A program made the position numbers and the translations under genes. From Chloroflexota bacterium (GTDB lineage Bacteria > Chloroflexota > UBA11872), in the NCBI GenBank assembly GCA_026707285.1, contig JAPOXD010000010.1:103724-167723 (forward strand): 64,000 nucleotides of DNA, read 5' to 3'. The notes beneath the pieces were generated by a model, which saw nothing but the letters and a program-made list of their open reading frames with translations, searched no databases and was not told the DNA's origin. The number at the start of each line of letters is the position of its first letter. Position 1 is the stretch's first letter. Below, one piece after another: positions 8,892-16,774 of the stretch.

Positions 8892-9995
8892 TCACGCGAT
8901 CCGCAGCCGATACCAGCGGATGTTGTAGATCTCGTCCTCTTGGCACCAGAAGGCCACGTACACGTCGCCGTTGGGAAGCAGCGCGAGGCTCGGGAAGCCG
9001 AAGGGCAGGTCGACCAGCTCCTGCCCGCTGCTCGCCGTGGCGCCGGTCATGCTGGAGGATGCGCCCTCCCACAGGGGCGCTTCGGCCAGGTTGACCCAGT
9101 CGTCGCCCTCCAGCCGCGAGAGATTGGCCCACAGACCGGGCCGCTGGTCATGGCGGTAGACGAAGAGGATGCGGTCGTTGGGCAGCACCAGCAGCTTGCC
9201 CGTCTGGCCCTGAATGCCGGTGGACCGCGGCTCGGAGAACGTCCGACCGTCGGCTGAGATGGCATACGGATTGGGCTCGGTGCCGCCGGTGGCGGAGTCG
9301 AAGGCCCAGGCGGTGGCCAGCAGCCGGCCGTCGCTCAACTGTCGCAGCGAGACCTCCCACGAAAAGACGCCCCGGTGGGTCTCATCGATCAGCACCAGGT
9401 GGTCGGGCCAGGTCCGACCGCGGTCGTCGGACACGAACGCCAGGGCCATGGCCCCGATAGGCTCCTCGCCATCCCAGCCGCGCCAGGGGGCCATGGGCGC
9501 CAGCCAGCGGCCGTCGGCCAGCTCCACGATGTGGTGACACACCTCCCACGCCGGACTCCACACGGGAGGCTGGAGGATCTCGGGCGTGCTCCAGGTGTGG
9601 CCGCGGTCGGAGCTATGCGTCGTGATGAGGTCCATGGGTGCGTGGCCAAGGTTTTTGCGGTTGACGAGTTGCCCGCCGTGGACGTCGCGGTAGGTGCGCC
9701 CGCCGATGCCGACCAGCGTGCCGTCGCGCAGCAGGCTCACGCGGATGCCGCCGGTCGTCGGCCGGGTGGTGGAGATCTCGACCAGCAGCTCGGGCGCCGA
9801 CCAGGTCACGCCGCCGTCGGACGAGCGGGCTTTGTAGGTCTGGTAGTCCAGCGCTTCCACTCCCGACGCGAGATCGAAGCTGGCGAACAGCTCGCCGTCG
9901 TCGAGCACGATGATCGAGGGATGCCAGGCGTGGACGGCGCGCCGCTCCGGTTCCGGATTTCGATAGACCAGGCCGGTGGCCAGCACGTCAATCAC
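8892..9995 (-). CDS. BNR/sialidase-fold exo-glycosidase-like protein
   Basis: A protein of about 367 residues with repeated Asp-box elements (S-S-D-G-G-V-T-W, S-S-D-R-G-H-T-W, S-D-D-R-G-R-T-W) spaced as in six-bladed sialidase propellers. The GTG at 9995 is chosen because a GGAG site sits just upstream and the longer frame would run into the divergent aminotransferase gene. It has no signal peptide, which is unusual for a secreted sialidase and suggests an intracellular role on an imported sugar. It could also be a non-hydrolytic BNR protein; catalytic Arg/Tyr/Glu residues cannot be confirmed by eye. Confidence 0.8.
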   Translation of the reverse strand: MIDVLATGLVYRNPEPERRAVHAWHPSIIVLDDGELFASFDLASGVEALDYQTYKARSSDGGVTWSAPELLVEISTTRPTTGGIRVSLLRDGTLVGIGGRTYRDVHGGQLVNRKNLGHAPMDLITTHSSDRGHTWSTPEILQPPVWSPAWEVCHHIVELADGRWLAPMAPWRGWDGEEPIGAMALAFVSDDRGRTWPDHLVLIDETHRGVFSWEVSLRQLSDGRLLATAWAFDSATGGTEPNPYAISADGRTFSEPRSTGIQGQTGKLLVLPNDRILFVYRHDQRPGLWANLSRLEGDDWVNLAEAPLWEGASSSMTGATASSGQELVDLPFGFPSLALLPNGDVYVAFWCQEDEIYNIRWYRLRIA

Positions 9996-10089
9996 GGGCA
10001 AGCTCCGGCTGCCATAATCCGGGCTGATTCGCGGTCGGGTCACCCGACGCCGAACTCGAGACCGCCCGACGGTGCGCAGGGAGCATGCG

Positions 10090-11433
10090 ATGCCTCCGGT
10101 CGAAGCCCTGGTGGATGCCCGCCGCAGCATAGAAGCCCGTTATCGCGCGCGCACACCTGAATCGCGTGCCTTGCACGAACGAGCGCTGCAGTCGCTGCCC
10201 GGCGGCGAGTCGCGCACGGCGACCTGGTTCGCGCCCTACCCGACCTATATCGCCACCGGCCTGGGCTCGACGTTGACCGATGTTGACGGCAATGCGCTGG
10301 TGGACTTCACCTTCAACTCCACGTCGGTCATCCACGGTCACGCCCATCCCGAGATCGTGGCGGCCGTGCAGCGCCGCGTGGCCGAGGGCACCGCGTGGAA
10401 CGCGCCCAACGCGGGCCAGGTCGAGTTGGCTGAGATCCTCTGTTCGCGGGTGCCGTCGCTCGACCAGGTGCGCTTCTGCGCCTCCGGCACCGAGGCGAAC
10501 ATGCAGGCGATCAAGGCCGCGCGGGCCTTCACCGACCGCGACCTGATTATCAAGATGGACCTGGCCTATCACGGCACCTACGAAGGTGTGGAGATCCACC
10601 AGGGGACGGACGGTTGGGGCGGTCCCGGAGCGCCGGTGTCGCGGGGCGTGCCCAGCAATGCGCTGGACAATGTGCTGATCGCCCCCTTTGACGACGCGGA
10701 AATCGTGGAGTGGCTGCTCGAAACCCATCCCGGGCAGGTGGCCGCCATCGTGGTCAACCCGGCCCAAACCCAGGGCGGACTGCGGGCGCCCTCGCCGGGC
10801 TATTTGAAGGCTCTGCGCGACGCCGCGGACGCGCACGGCACGCTGCTGGTGTTCGACGAAGTCATCACCCTGCGTTTGGCACGCGGCGGCGGCCAGGAAC
10901 TCTTCGGCGTGCTGCCGGACCTCACGGCGATGGGCAAGATCATCGGCGGTGGGTTGCCCGTCGGCGGCTTCGGCGGTCGGGCGGAGGTGATGGAGATCTT
11001 TGCCGACCGGCAGCCGCCGGTGCTGCCGCACGCGGGCACCTTCAACGGCAACCCGGCCACCATGGCCGCGGGAATCACGGCCATGCGGCTGCTCGACGCG
11101 CCGGCGTTCGAGCTTCTGGCGGAGCTTGGCGAGGCGTTGGGGCGGGGTTTGGTTGAAGCCTCGCAACGGGCCGGCGTGGCGCTGGAGGTGACGCAGATCG
11201 AATCGGTGATCGGCGTCGACGTTCCTCTGGCCGGCGCATCCGCGGGAGAGATCATGGAGCTGATCGTCCTCGAGCTGTTGAACCGCGGATTCAAGGCGGC
11301 ATCGATGATGACCGTGTCCACGGCGACGGTCGCCGAAGAGATTCATGCGCTGACCGAAGCGCTGACGGACGTGCTGCGGCAGCTGCGTCCCGCCATTGCC
11401 GAGGCCGCTCCCGCGGCAGTGCTCACCACGTAA
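10090..11433 (+). CDS. Class III aminotransferase, glutamate-1-semialdehyde aminomutase-like
   Basis: A 447-residue PLP enzyme. Motifs are S-G-T-E-A-N (132-137), D256 in F-D-E-V-I-T that binds the pyridine nitrogen, and Schiff-base K283 in M-G-K-I-I-G-G-G-L-P. It is closest in style to glutamate-1-semialdehyde 2,1-aminomutases, but many such genes are not heme enzymes and act as transaminases in catabolic clusters. The segment V-N-P-A-Q-T-Q-G-G-L replaces the V-E-P-x-x-G-N usual in true GSAM, which argues against a HemL role. ATG 10090 has an AGGGAG site 7 bases upstream. It is divergent from the sialidase-like gene. Confidence 0.85.
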   Translation: MPPVEALVDARRSIEARYRARTPESRALHERALQSLPGGESRTATWFAPYPTYIATGLGSTLTDVDGNALVDFTFNSTSVIHGHAHPEIVAAVQRRVAEGTAWNAPNAGQVELAEILCSRVPSLDQVRFCASGTEANMQAIKAARAFTDRDLIIKMDLAYHGTYEGVEIHQGTDGWGGPGAPVSRGVPSNALDNVLIAPFDDAEIVEWLLETHPGQVAAIVVNPAQTQGGLRAPSPGYLKALRDAADAHGTLLVFDEVITLRLARGGGQELFGVLPDLTAMGKIIGGGLPVGGFGGRAEVMEIFADRQPPVLPHAGTFNGNPATMAAGITAMRLLDAPAFELLAELGEALGRGLVEASQRAGVALEVTQIESVIGVDVPLAGASAGEIMELIVLELLNRGFKAASMMTVSTATVAEEIHALTEALTDVLRQLRPAIAEAAPAAVLTT

Positions 11434-11577
11434 GCGCTGGAGGGCGATCCGGCGGTAGCGTTCATCACTTGACCGACGTGACGACGGCCGTCACGATAGG
11501 TGGCTAGTCGAGCCGGGTTGTGGCGCCCCGCCGCCGGTTTCGCGAATCGTCGTCTGCAGGAATAGGAGCCGCACACC

Positions 11578-12849
11578 GTGGCTGCCATTGCAACCAATGT
11601 TCGTCGCTTGCCGGGTCCAATTCAGGCCCTTATCGGGTCCCTCATTTTCGTTGCCCTGGCGCTTCTGATTCTCCGGGTCGCACTCGACCCGAACGAAGAA
11701 CGGATGCGAGCCAGTGCCGAGGCCGCGCGGCCTCAGCGCGAGGCGGTCCAGGTTCGCACGCGGGCGCCGACGGATACGGCGACGACCACGGAATCGACGG
11801 CGGCGACGGACGCCGCCGCGGACACCGGCCTGCCGGGCGTTGGCGACACCCATATCACGACGGACGAACTGTCGGTCACGCTGCTTGCGGTTGAAGATCT
11901 GTCGGTGCTGCCGCAGCTGGTGGGCGATCCGGTCGATCCGCGCCGGGACTACTTCCGGATCGTCACCATTGAGTTCGAGAACAACAGCTCCGACCCGACC
12001 ACCGTGCAGAACACCAACATCTGGCTGGTGAAAGACGACGGCTCCCGCATCGTTGTGGATGCGAACTCTCTCGACAAGCTCATTTCCGCACCGCCGCTGG
12101 CTTTCGAAAGCCGGCCGCTGTTTCTCGCGGAATCGGTGCCGGTGGACAAATCGATCGTGGTGTCGGTGTCGTTCGACGTCAGGGAGAGCGAAACGGTCAC
12201 CAAGCTCGACGTCGAGGGCCTTGAATTCGCGATGCCTCCGGTCAATCTCGATGCCGACGCGACGGCAGTGGCGGAGGCCGAGGCCACGGCTGCGGCCACG
12301 GCTGACGCTGAGGCCACGCCGGAGGCCGATGTCCGAGACACTCGTGCCGGGAGCTCGCTGGACACCGCCGTGAACCGGGGGCGAGCGCGCATTGAAGCCG
12401 TTGAGCAAGTTGCGGAATCTCGCACCGGCCTTCCCACGGTTGGCGATGCGCTGCTTGGAGCCGACGGGCTCGAGGTCATCTTGGAATCGGTGCAGCGGTT
12501 TGAGCAGCTGACGCAGGTGCACGGCACGCCGTTCAGGCCCAAGAACGGCCTGTTCCAGCTCGTGACCATCACGTTCAACAACACCAACGAGAGCGGGAAC
12601 ATCGTCGTCTCCAAGGCCAACATCTACCTGATCCAGCCGGACGGCACCGAGATTGCCGTGGACTCGCCGGGTGTCAACGCGCTCATCGGTATGGCCACGA
12701 CGGCAACCGAAGGCCGGCCGCTGTTCCTGGTCGAAAGCGTGCCCAATGGGAAGTCGGCGACGGTCGCCGTGGTGTTCGATGTCGATCCGAGCTTGGTTGA
12801 CCTGCTCATCGACATCGAGGGATTCCAGTTCGAGGTTCCCAACCCCTAG
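11578..12849 (+). CDS. Membrane-anchored protein with two tandem DUF4352-like domains
   Basis: A 423-residue protein with one N-terminal transmembrane segment (about 17-34). A Thr/Ala-rich linker, two clearly homologous beta-rich domains (about 84-224 and 284-423) and an Ala/Glu/Thr-rich spacer of about 60 residues between them follow. The halves share G-L-P-x-V-G-D starts, a central V-T-I-x-F-x-N-x and a G-R-P-L-F-L-x-E-S-V-P block, so the gene arose by internal duplication. Domains of this type are Ig-like extracellular modules of unknown function. The GTG start at 11578 follows AGGAATAGGAG. The C-terminal part is predicted to lie outside the membrane. Confidence 0.75.
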   Translation: MAAIATNVRRLPGPIQALIGSLIFVALALLILRVALDPNEERMRASAEAARPQREAVQVRTRAPTDTATTTESTAATDAAADTGLPGVGDTHITTDELSVTLLAVEDLSVLPQLVGDPVDPRRDYFRIVTIEFENNSSDPTTVQNTNIWLVKDDGSRIVVDANSLDKLISAPPLAFESRPLFLAESVPVDKSIVVSVSFDVRESETVTKLDVEGLEFAMPPVNLDADATAVAEAEATAAATADAEATPEADVRDTRAGSSLDTAVNRGRARIEAVEQVAESRTGLPTVGDALLGADGLEVILESVQRFEQLTQVHGTPFRPKNGLFQLVTITFNNTNESGNIVVSKANIYLIQPDGTEIAVDSPGVNALIGMATTATEGRPLFLVESVPNGKSATVAVVFDVDPSLVDLLIDIEGFQFEVPNP

Positions 12850-12882
12850 GCTTCGCCGCGTAGCCCACGGTATGCCGAGGGC

Positions 12883-13452
12883 ATGACCGAGCCGTCGGGC
12901 GGGTCTGGATTTCCGCGCACCATCCGCACGCGGCGTCTCGCGCTCCGTCCGTTCCGGCTTTCGGACGTGGACGCCGTGCTGGGGTATGAGTCGGACGCAG
13001 CCTATGGGGAGTTTCTTGGCGTTCGGCAGCCATACCGGCGATCGGACGCCGAGCGCAGCGTCGCGTCGCGCATGCAGTGCGACTGGACGCGGTCGGCGAT
13101 GTGGGCCGTGGACCTCGACGGCGAGGCCATCGGGCACGTCGGCATGACGCTGTACACCGGCCATGGGCGCATCGATCTCTACTACGGCCTCGCGCCGGCG
13201 CATTGGGGCAAGGGCTACATGACGGAGGCCGTGCGCGCCGCCATCGACGGCGCCTTTGCCGCGTTTCCGGACGTCAACCGCATCCAGGCCGATGCCAACC
13301 CCAAAAACCCGGCCTCGCTGCGCGTCATGGCGAAGGCTGGAATGACTCCCGAGGGCCTGCTGCGCCAATACGTCGTCATGCACGGCGTCGCCACCGACCA
13401 GGTCATGTGCAGCATCCTGCGTCGCGAGTGGGAGGCTTCCCGAAAGCAGTAG
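12883..13452 (+). CDS. GNAT-family N-acetyltransferase (RimJ/RimL-like)
   Basis: A 189-residue protein opening with R-T-I-R-T-R-R-L-x-L-R-P, as in RimJ/RimL-type acetyltransferases. An acetyl-CoA binding loop W-G-K-G-Y-M-T-E-A is visible in the centre, followed by A-N-P-K-N-P-A-S near motif B. It transfers acetyl from acetyl-CoA to an amino group; the acceptor (protein N-terminus, small molecule or antibiotic) is unknown. It starts 34 bases after the membrane protein and may share its transcript. Confidence 0.85.
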   Translation: MTEPSGGSGFPRTIRTRRLALRPFRLSDVDAVLGYESDAAYGEFLGVRQPYRRSDAERSVASRMQCDWTRSAMWAVDLDGEAIGHVGMTLYTGHGRIDLYYGLAPAHWGKGYMTEAVRAAIDGAFAAFPDVNRIQADANPKNPASLRVMAKAGMTPEGLLRQYVVMHGVATDQVMCSILRREWEASRKQ

Positions 13453-13508
13453 GCGTCCTGCCACGTCCGCGGAGAGACGATCGTGCTTGCGGGCCTATGC
13501 CGTGCCTG

Positions 13509-13919
13509 TCACCGCGAGACCCGGCCGCCGATTTGCTCCAGCACCCGCAGGGTGTCGGCCACCGCCCAGGTCTCCACGATGCGCCCGTCCACGACGCGCC
13601 GGATGGCGATCACCTCGCCGCTCACCGCCTCGCCCGTGGCCGGCATACCGAGATAGGTCCCCAGGTGCGTCCCGCGCCAGGTGGCGTGCGTGATGACGAA
13701 GTCGCCGTCTTCCAGCTGCCGCTTGATGGTCCAGCGCAGGTCCGGAAAGGCCTGCAAGCGGTCGCGATGCACGCCCTTGATCGCCGCGGGCGTCACGCTC
13801 TCGCCGGCGCGGTGCACCAGTCCAGCCGGATCGTGCAACTCATCGAACACCTCCCAATCCCGACTGTTGAACGCCTCCTCCGCCAGACGTCGCACGATTG
13901 CCGCATTGCGGCCGGTCAC
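13509..13919 (-). CDS. SnoaL-like / ester cyclase-type protein
   Basis: A 136-residue NTF2-like fold protein. The pattern A-F-N-S-R-D-W near the start, F-P-D-L-R-W-T, and W-R-G-T-H-L-G-T-Y-L-G-M-P-A-T-G is the signature of the SnoaL-like polyketide/ester cyclase family. Most such proteins are small enzymes or ligand-binding proteins of unassigned role. It starts with GTG three bases after the stop of the SDR gene on the same strand, so the two are translationally coupled. Confidence 0.82.
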   Translation of the reverse strand: MTGRNAAIVRRLAEEAFNSRDWEVFDELHDPAGLVHRAGESVTPAAIKGVHRDRLQAFPDLRWTIKRQLEDGDFVITHATWRGTHLGTYLGMPATGEAVSGEVIAIRRVVDGRIVETWAVADTLRVLEQIGGRVSR

Positions 13920-13922
13920 CGG

Positions 13923-14693
13923 CTATTCGTCCTCGGGCATGAAGCCGGCGTTGATGAAGCCGCCGTCGATGGTGATGGCGGTGCCGCTGATGTAGGTCGA
14001 ACCGTCGCCGCACAGGAACACCGTGAGGTCCGCAATCTCCTCCGGCACGGCCTCGCGCTTCATGGGGAAGCGTCGAATGCGCTGATCGCGTAGCTCTGGG
14101 CGTTGCCTGTAGATCTCCTGCACCATCGGGGTTCGCGTGACACCGGGACAGATTGCGTTCACGTTGATGTCGTAAGGCGCCCACTCGATGGACAGCATCT
14201 GGGCCAGCGCAATCAACCCGGCCTTGGCCGGACTGTACGCGCCGCGATCCGGCACGGGCACCATGGCGCCGACCGACGAGATCAGTACCACGCGTCCGCC
14301 CTCGCCCTGCCGAACCAGCTGGCGTCCGATGGACTGACAGAGCAGAAAGCCGCCGGTGAGATGCGTGTCGAGGACCGAGCGCCAGTCCTCCTCGGCCAGC
14401 TCGAGCAGCGGGGCGATGGCGGTGTTGCCGGCGCCGTGAACCAGGAAATCGCAGCGGCCGAAGTGGTCGACGACCTCATCGACAGCCTGTTGAACCGAGG
14501 CGCTGGAGGCGGAATCGAGGTCCACGGGCAGGGCCCGCCCGCCGCCCTCGACAATCTCGTCGGTGAGCGCTTCGCTCCGGCCGCGGTCGATGTCGGCGAT
14601 CGCCACCGCCGCGCCGTCGCGCACGAAACGCCGGCAGATCGCTGCTCCCAGTCCGCCCGCACCGCCGCTCACGAATGCCACCTTGCCCGTCAT
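13923..14693 (-). CDS. Short-chain dehydrogenase/reductase
   Basis: A 256-residue classical SDR. The cofactor motif is S-G-G-A-G-G-L-G (9-16), the catalytic residues are S140, Y153 and K157, and there is N-A-G-like H-G-A-G-N at 86-90. D34 and D36 after strand 2 suggest NAD(H). The substrate is unknown. It is the first gene of a two-gene unit with the SnoaL-like protein; this pairing often occurs in catabolic or secondary-metabolite loci. Confidence 0.9.
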   Translation of the reverse strand: MTGKVAFVSGGAGGLGAAICRRFVRDGAAVAIADIDRGRSEALTDEIVEGGGRALPVDLDSASSASVQQAVDEVVDHFGRCDFLVHGAGNTAIAPLLELAEEDWRSVLDTHLTGGFLLCQSIGRQLVRQGEGGRVVLISSVGAMVPVPDRGAYSPAKAGLIALAQMLSIEWAPYDINVNAICPGVTRTPMVQEIYRQRPELRDQRIRRFPMKREAVPEEIADLTVFLCGDGSTYISGTAITIDGGFINAGFMPEDE

Positions 14694-14819
14694 GGAGTTG
14701 CCCTTTCCTGGGCTGGCCGCGCCCGCCGCCTTGGGGCGTCCGGCCGGTCGGCCGGAGCGTCAAGAGTCACCTTCGCGCCGCAGCCTATCGCTAAGCGGCG
14801 CGCTCGGGCGAAACCTCGA

Positions 14820-15617
14820 TCACCCGGTGCCGAATGAGCATCGCCGCATGAAGTCGTCGATCAACCGTGCGACCTCGCACGGGCATTCCAGCGGCAGCGA
14901 GTGTGACGCCCCGGGCAGCCAGCGCAGCTCGATGTTGTCACGCCGCGGGATGTGCAGCTGTTCATGCGTCGCGGGCTCGCGTCCGCGGTCGCCGTAGAGC
15001 TCGAGGATCGGCAGGTCGGTTCGCCGAAGGACATCGAAGCCGTCCCAGGTTCTCCAGATGGCGGCAAAGTCGAGCCGTTGCCGGTCGGTCCACCGGTGCA
15101 AGACCTCATGGCGCAGCTGCTCGCGTTGCTCCAGTTGCTCGGCGGACAGCGTGCTCATGGTGTCGTCCCGGAACGCATCGCGTTGCGCGTGATGGTCGGT
15201 CCAACCCTCGATCGAAATCACGCCGTCCACGATCTGCGGTCGCACCCGCGCGATCTCAATCGCGATCATGCCGCCGATGCTGTGGCCGCCGACGAAGCAC
15301 GGGCCGAGCCGCAGCCGATCCAGGACCTGCAGCACGTCCTGCGCGAACAGCTCGATGGATCCATTCACCGGCGGCGGCCAGCTGCCGCCATGTCCGCGCA
15401 GCTCGACGACGACCACGTGCTGCGCCGCGTCCAGGTGATTGATGATGTCCTTCAGTGCCCCGGCCGCGTTGAAGCTGCCGGGAATCAGGACTAGCGGCGG
15501 CCCGCGTCCTTCGCGTTCGTAGTGGGAGAGTGTCGCGCCCGGCGCCTCGATCGTGCGCTGGACAAATGCCGGTCCCAGGCCGGTGTCAGGGCTGGAATGC
15601 TCTGCGCTTGGGCTCAC
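14820..15617 (-). CDS. Alpha/beta-hydrolase
   Basis: A protein of about 265 residues with an oxyanion strand L-I-P-G-S-F-N, the nucleophile elbow G-H-S113-I-G-G, an acidic residue in L-Y-G-D-R-G and a C-terminal G-A-S-H-S-L-P catalytic His. It could be an esterase, lactonase or C-C hydrolase. The GTG at 15617 is chosen because it forms a GTGA overlap with the stop of the upstream sialidase-like gene; the open frame continues further upstream but there it is only a shadow of that gene. Confidence 0.82.
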   Translation of the reverse strand: MSPSAEHSSPDTGLGPAFVQRTIEAPGATLSHYEREGRGPPLVLIPGSFNAAGALKDIINHLDAAQHVVVVELRGHGGSWPPPVNGSIELFAQDVLQVLDRLRLGPCFVGGHSIGGMIAIEIARVRPQIVDGVISIEGWTDHHAQRDAFRDDTMSTLSAEQLEQREQLRHEVLHRWTDRQRLDFAAIWRTWDGFDVLRRTDLPILELYGDRGREPATHEQLHIPRRDNIELRWLPGASHSLPLECPCEVARLIDDFMRRCSFGTG

Positions 15618-16774
15618 GAATCCGACGCCTGGCGCGGATTGCGCACACCGTCGAGATCGGCAAGCCGCACCCGCAGCACCTCCACCGTCTGCTTGCCGCC
15701 GGCGAAGGCGATGAAGAGATGGTCGCCGTGCTCGATCATGTGCGGATAGTCCACCCAGCGTCCCCCCACCAGGTACGACATGGTGTGAAAGACCAGGCCG
15801 TCGTCGCTGATCGAAATCGCCAGCGGATCGCGCTTGTCGGGGTTCGGGTTCGAGACCAGCACGTAGCGACCGTCGGCCAGTCGCAGCCCACTGAACTTGG
15901 ACGTGGCGTCCGGAAAGTTTGTGCGCACCGGGCGGCTCCAGGTGCGCCCGCCGTCCGCGGAAATCGCGCGATAGATGAACCCGCTGCGGCGCCCGTCGCG
16001 AAACATCGCCGCCAGCCGGCCGTCGGGCAGCGTCCACCAGTGCGGCTCCTCCGCCGAGAGCTCGGTGTTCGACCCCAGCACCGGAACCGATGTCCACTGG
16101 TCGTTCGCCTCCTCGCCGCCGACCAGGAAGTCAACGCCGACCTCGCGGTATCTGTGCCGGCGTCGGGACATCATCCACTGGCCGTCCGGCAGCCGCTCGG
16201 GCGGGAAGTTGTTGATGGCGTCGCGGCAGACGATGCCCGCGGGCTCCCACGACTCCTCGGTTGGATTGAGCCGAAATGCGTGCAGCGCCAGGCTCGGGCC
16301 GAAGAATCCTGCCGCCTCGTCCAGCGACGCCAGGGCCAGCAGCTCGCCGTCCCGCCGCCAGAACCCGCGCGCGATATAGCGCAGGCCCAGGTCGGTGCGC
16401 CGGCCATACAGCGGCGAGGATGGACTGGATCCGGGCGGCGCGGGCGTCAGGTGCCGGGAATTCGACCATTGAAGTCCATCGGGGCTGGTGGCGAACTTCA
16501 CCCGCTGCCCCACGCGGTCCTCGATACCGGGGCCGTCGCTCCACATGAGCCAAAACTTGCCGCCGTGATGCGCCAGGTAGTTGTGTTGGTTGACGCCGCC
16601 CCGGTCGCGGTCGAGATCGCTGCCGTGGCGCGCCTCCGCGCGCACGTCGCTGACCATGACGTGCTCCGACGGCACCGGTGGCAGTGAAGCAAAGTCGATC
16701 CGGTGCGAGTCGTCGGGCACCCACGGACCGGCCAGCATGAGCGCTGGGTTCGGGCTCGCCACGTGCTCAGCCAT
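15614..16774 (-). CDS. BNR/sialidase-fold protein
   Basis: A 386-residue propeller-type protein with Asp-box-like repeats (S-P-D-G-L-Q-W, S-A-D-G-G-R-T-W, S-D-D-G-L-V-F) and several L-P-D-G-x-x blade turns. It has no signal peptide. It overlaps the FAD oxidoreductase gene upstream by 8 bases and the hydrolase downstream by 4, forming a three-gene minus-strand unit. This places it with intracellular processing of a sugar-like substrate. It is the third BNR protein in the first 17 kb and is clearly diverged from the others. Confidence 0.78.
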   Translation of the reverse strand: MAEHVASPNPALMLAGPWVPDDSHRIDFASLPPVPSEHVMVSDVRAEARHGSDLDRDRGGVNQHNYLAHHGGKFWLMWSDGPGIEDRVGQRVKFATSPDGLQWSNSRHLTPAPPGSSPSSPLYGRRTDLGLRYIARGFWRRDGELLALASLDEAAGFFGPSLALHAFRLNPTEESWEPAGIVCRDAINNFPPERLPDGQWMMSRRRHRYREVGVDFLVGGEEANDQWTSVPVLGSNTELSAEEPHWWTLPDGRLAAMFRDGRRSGFIYRAISADGGRTWSRPVRTNFPDATSKFSGLRLADGRYVLVSNPNPDKRDPLAISISDDGLVFHTMSYLVGGRWVDYPHMIEHGDHLFIAFAGGKQTVEVLRVRLADLDGVRNPRQASDS

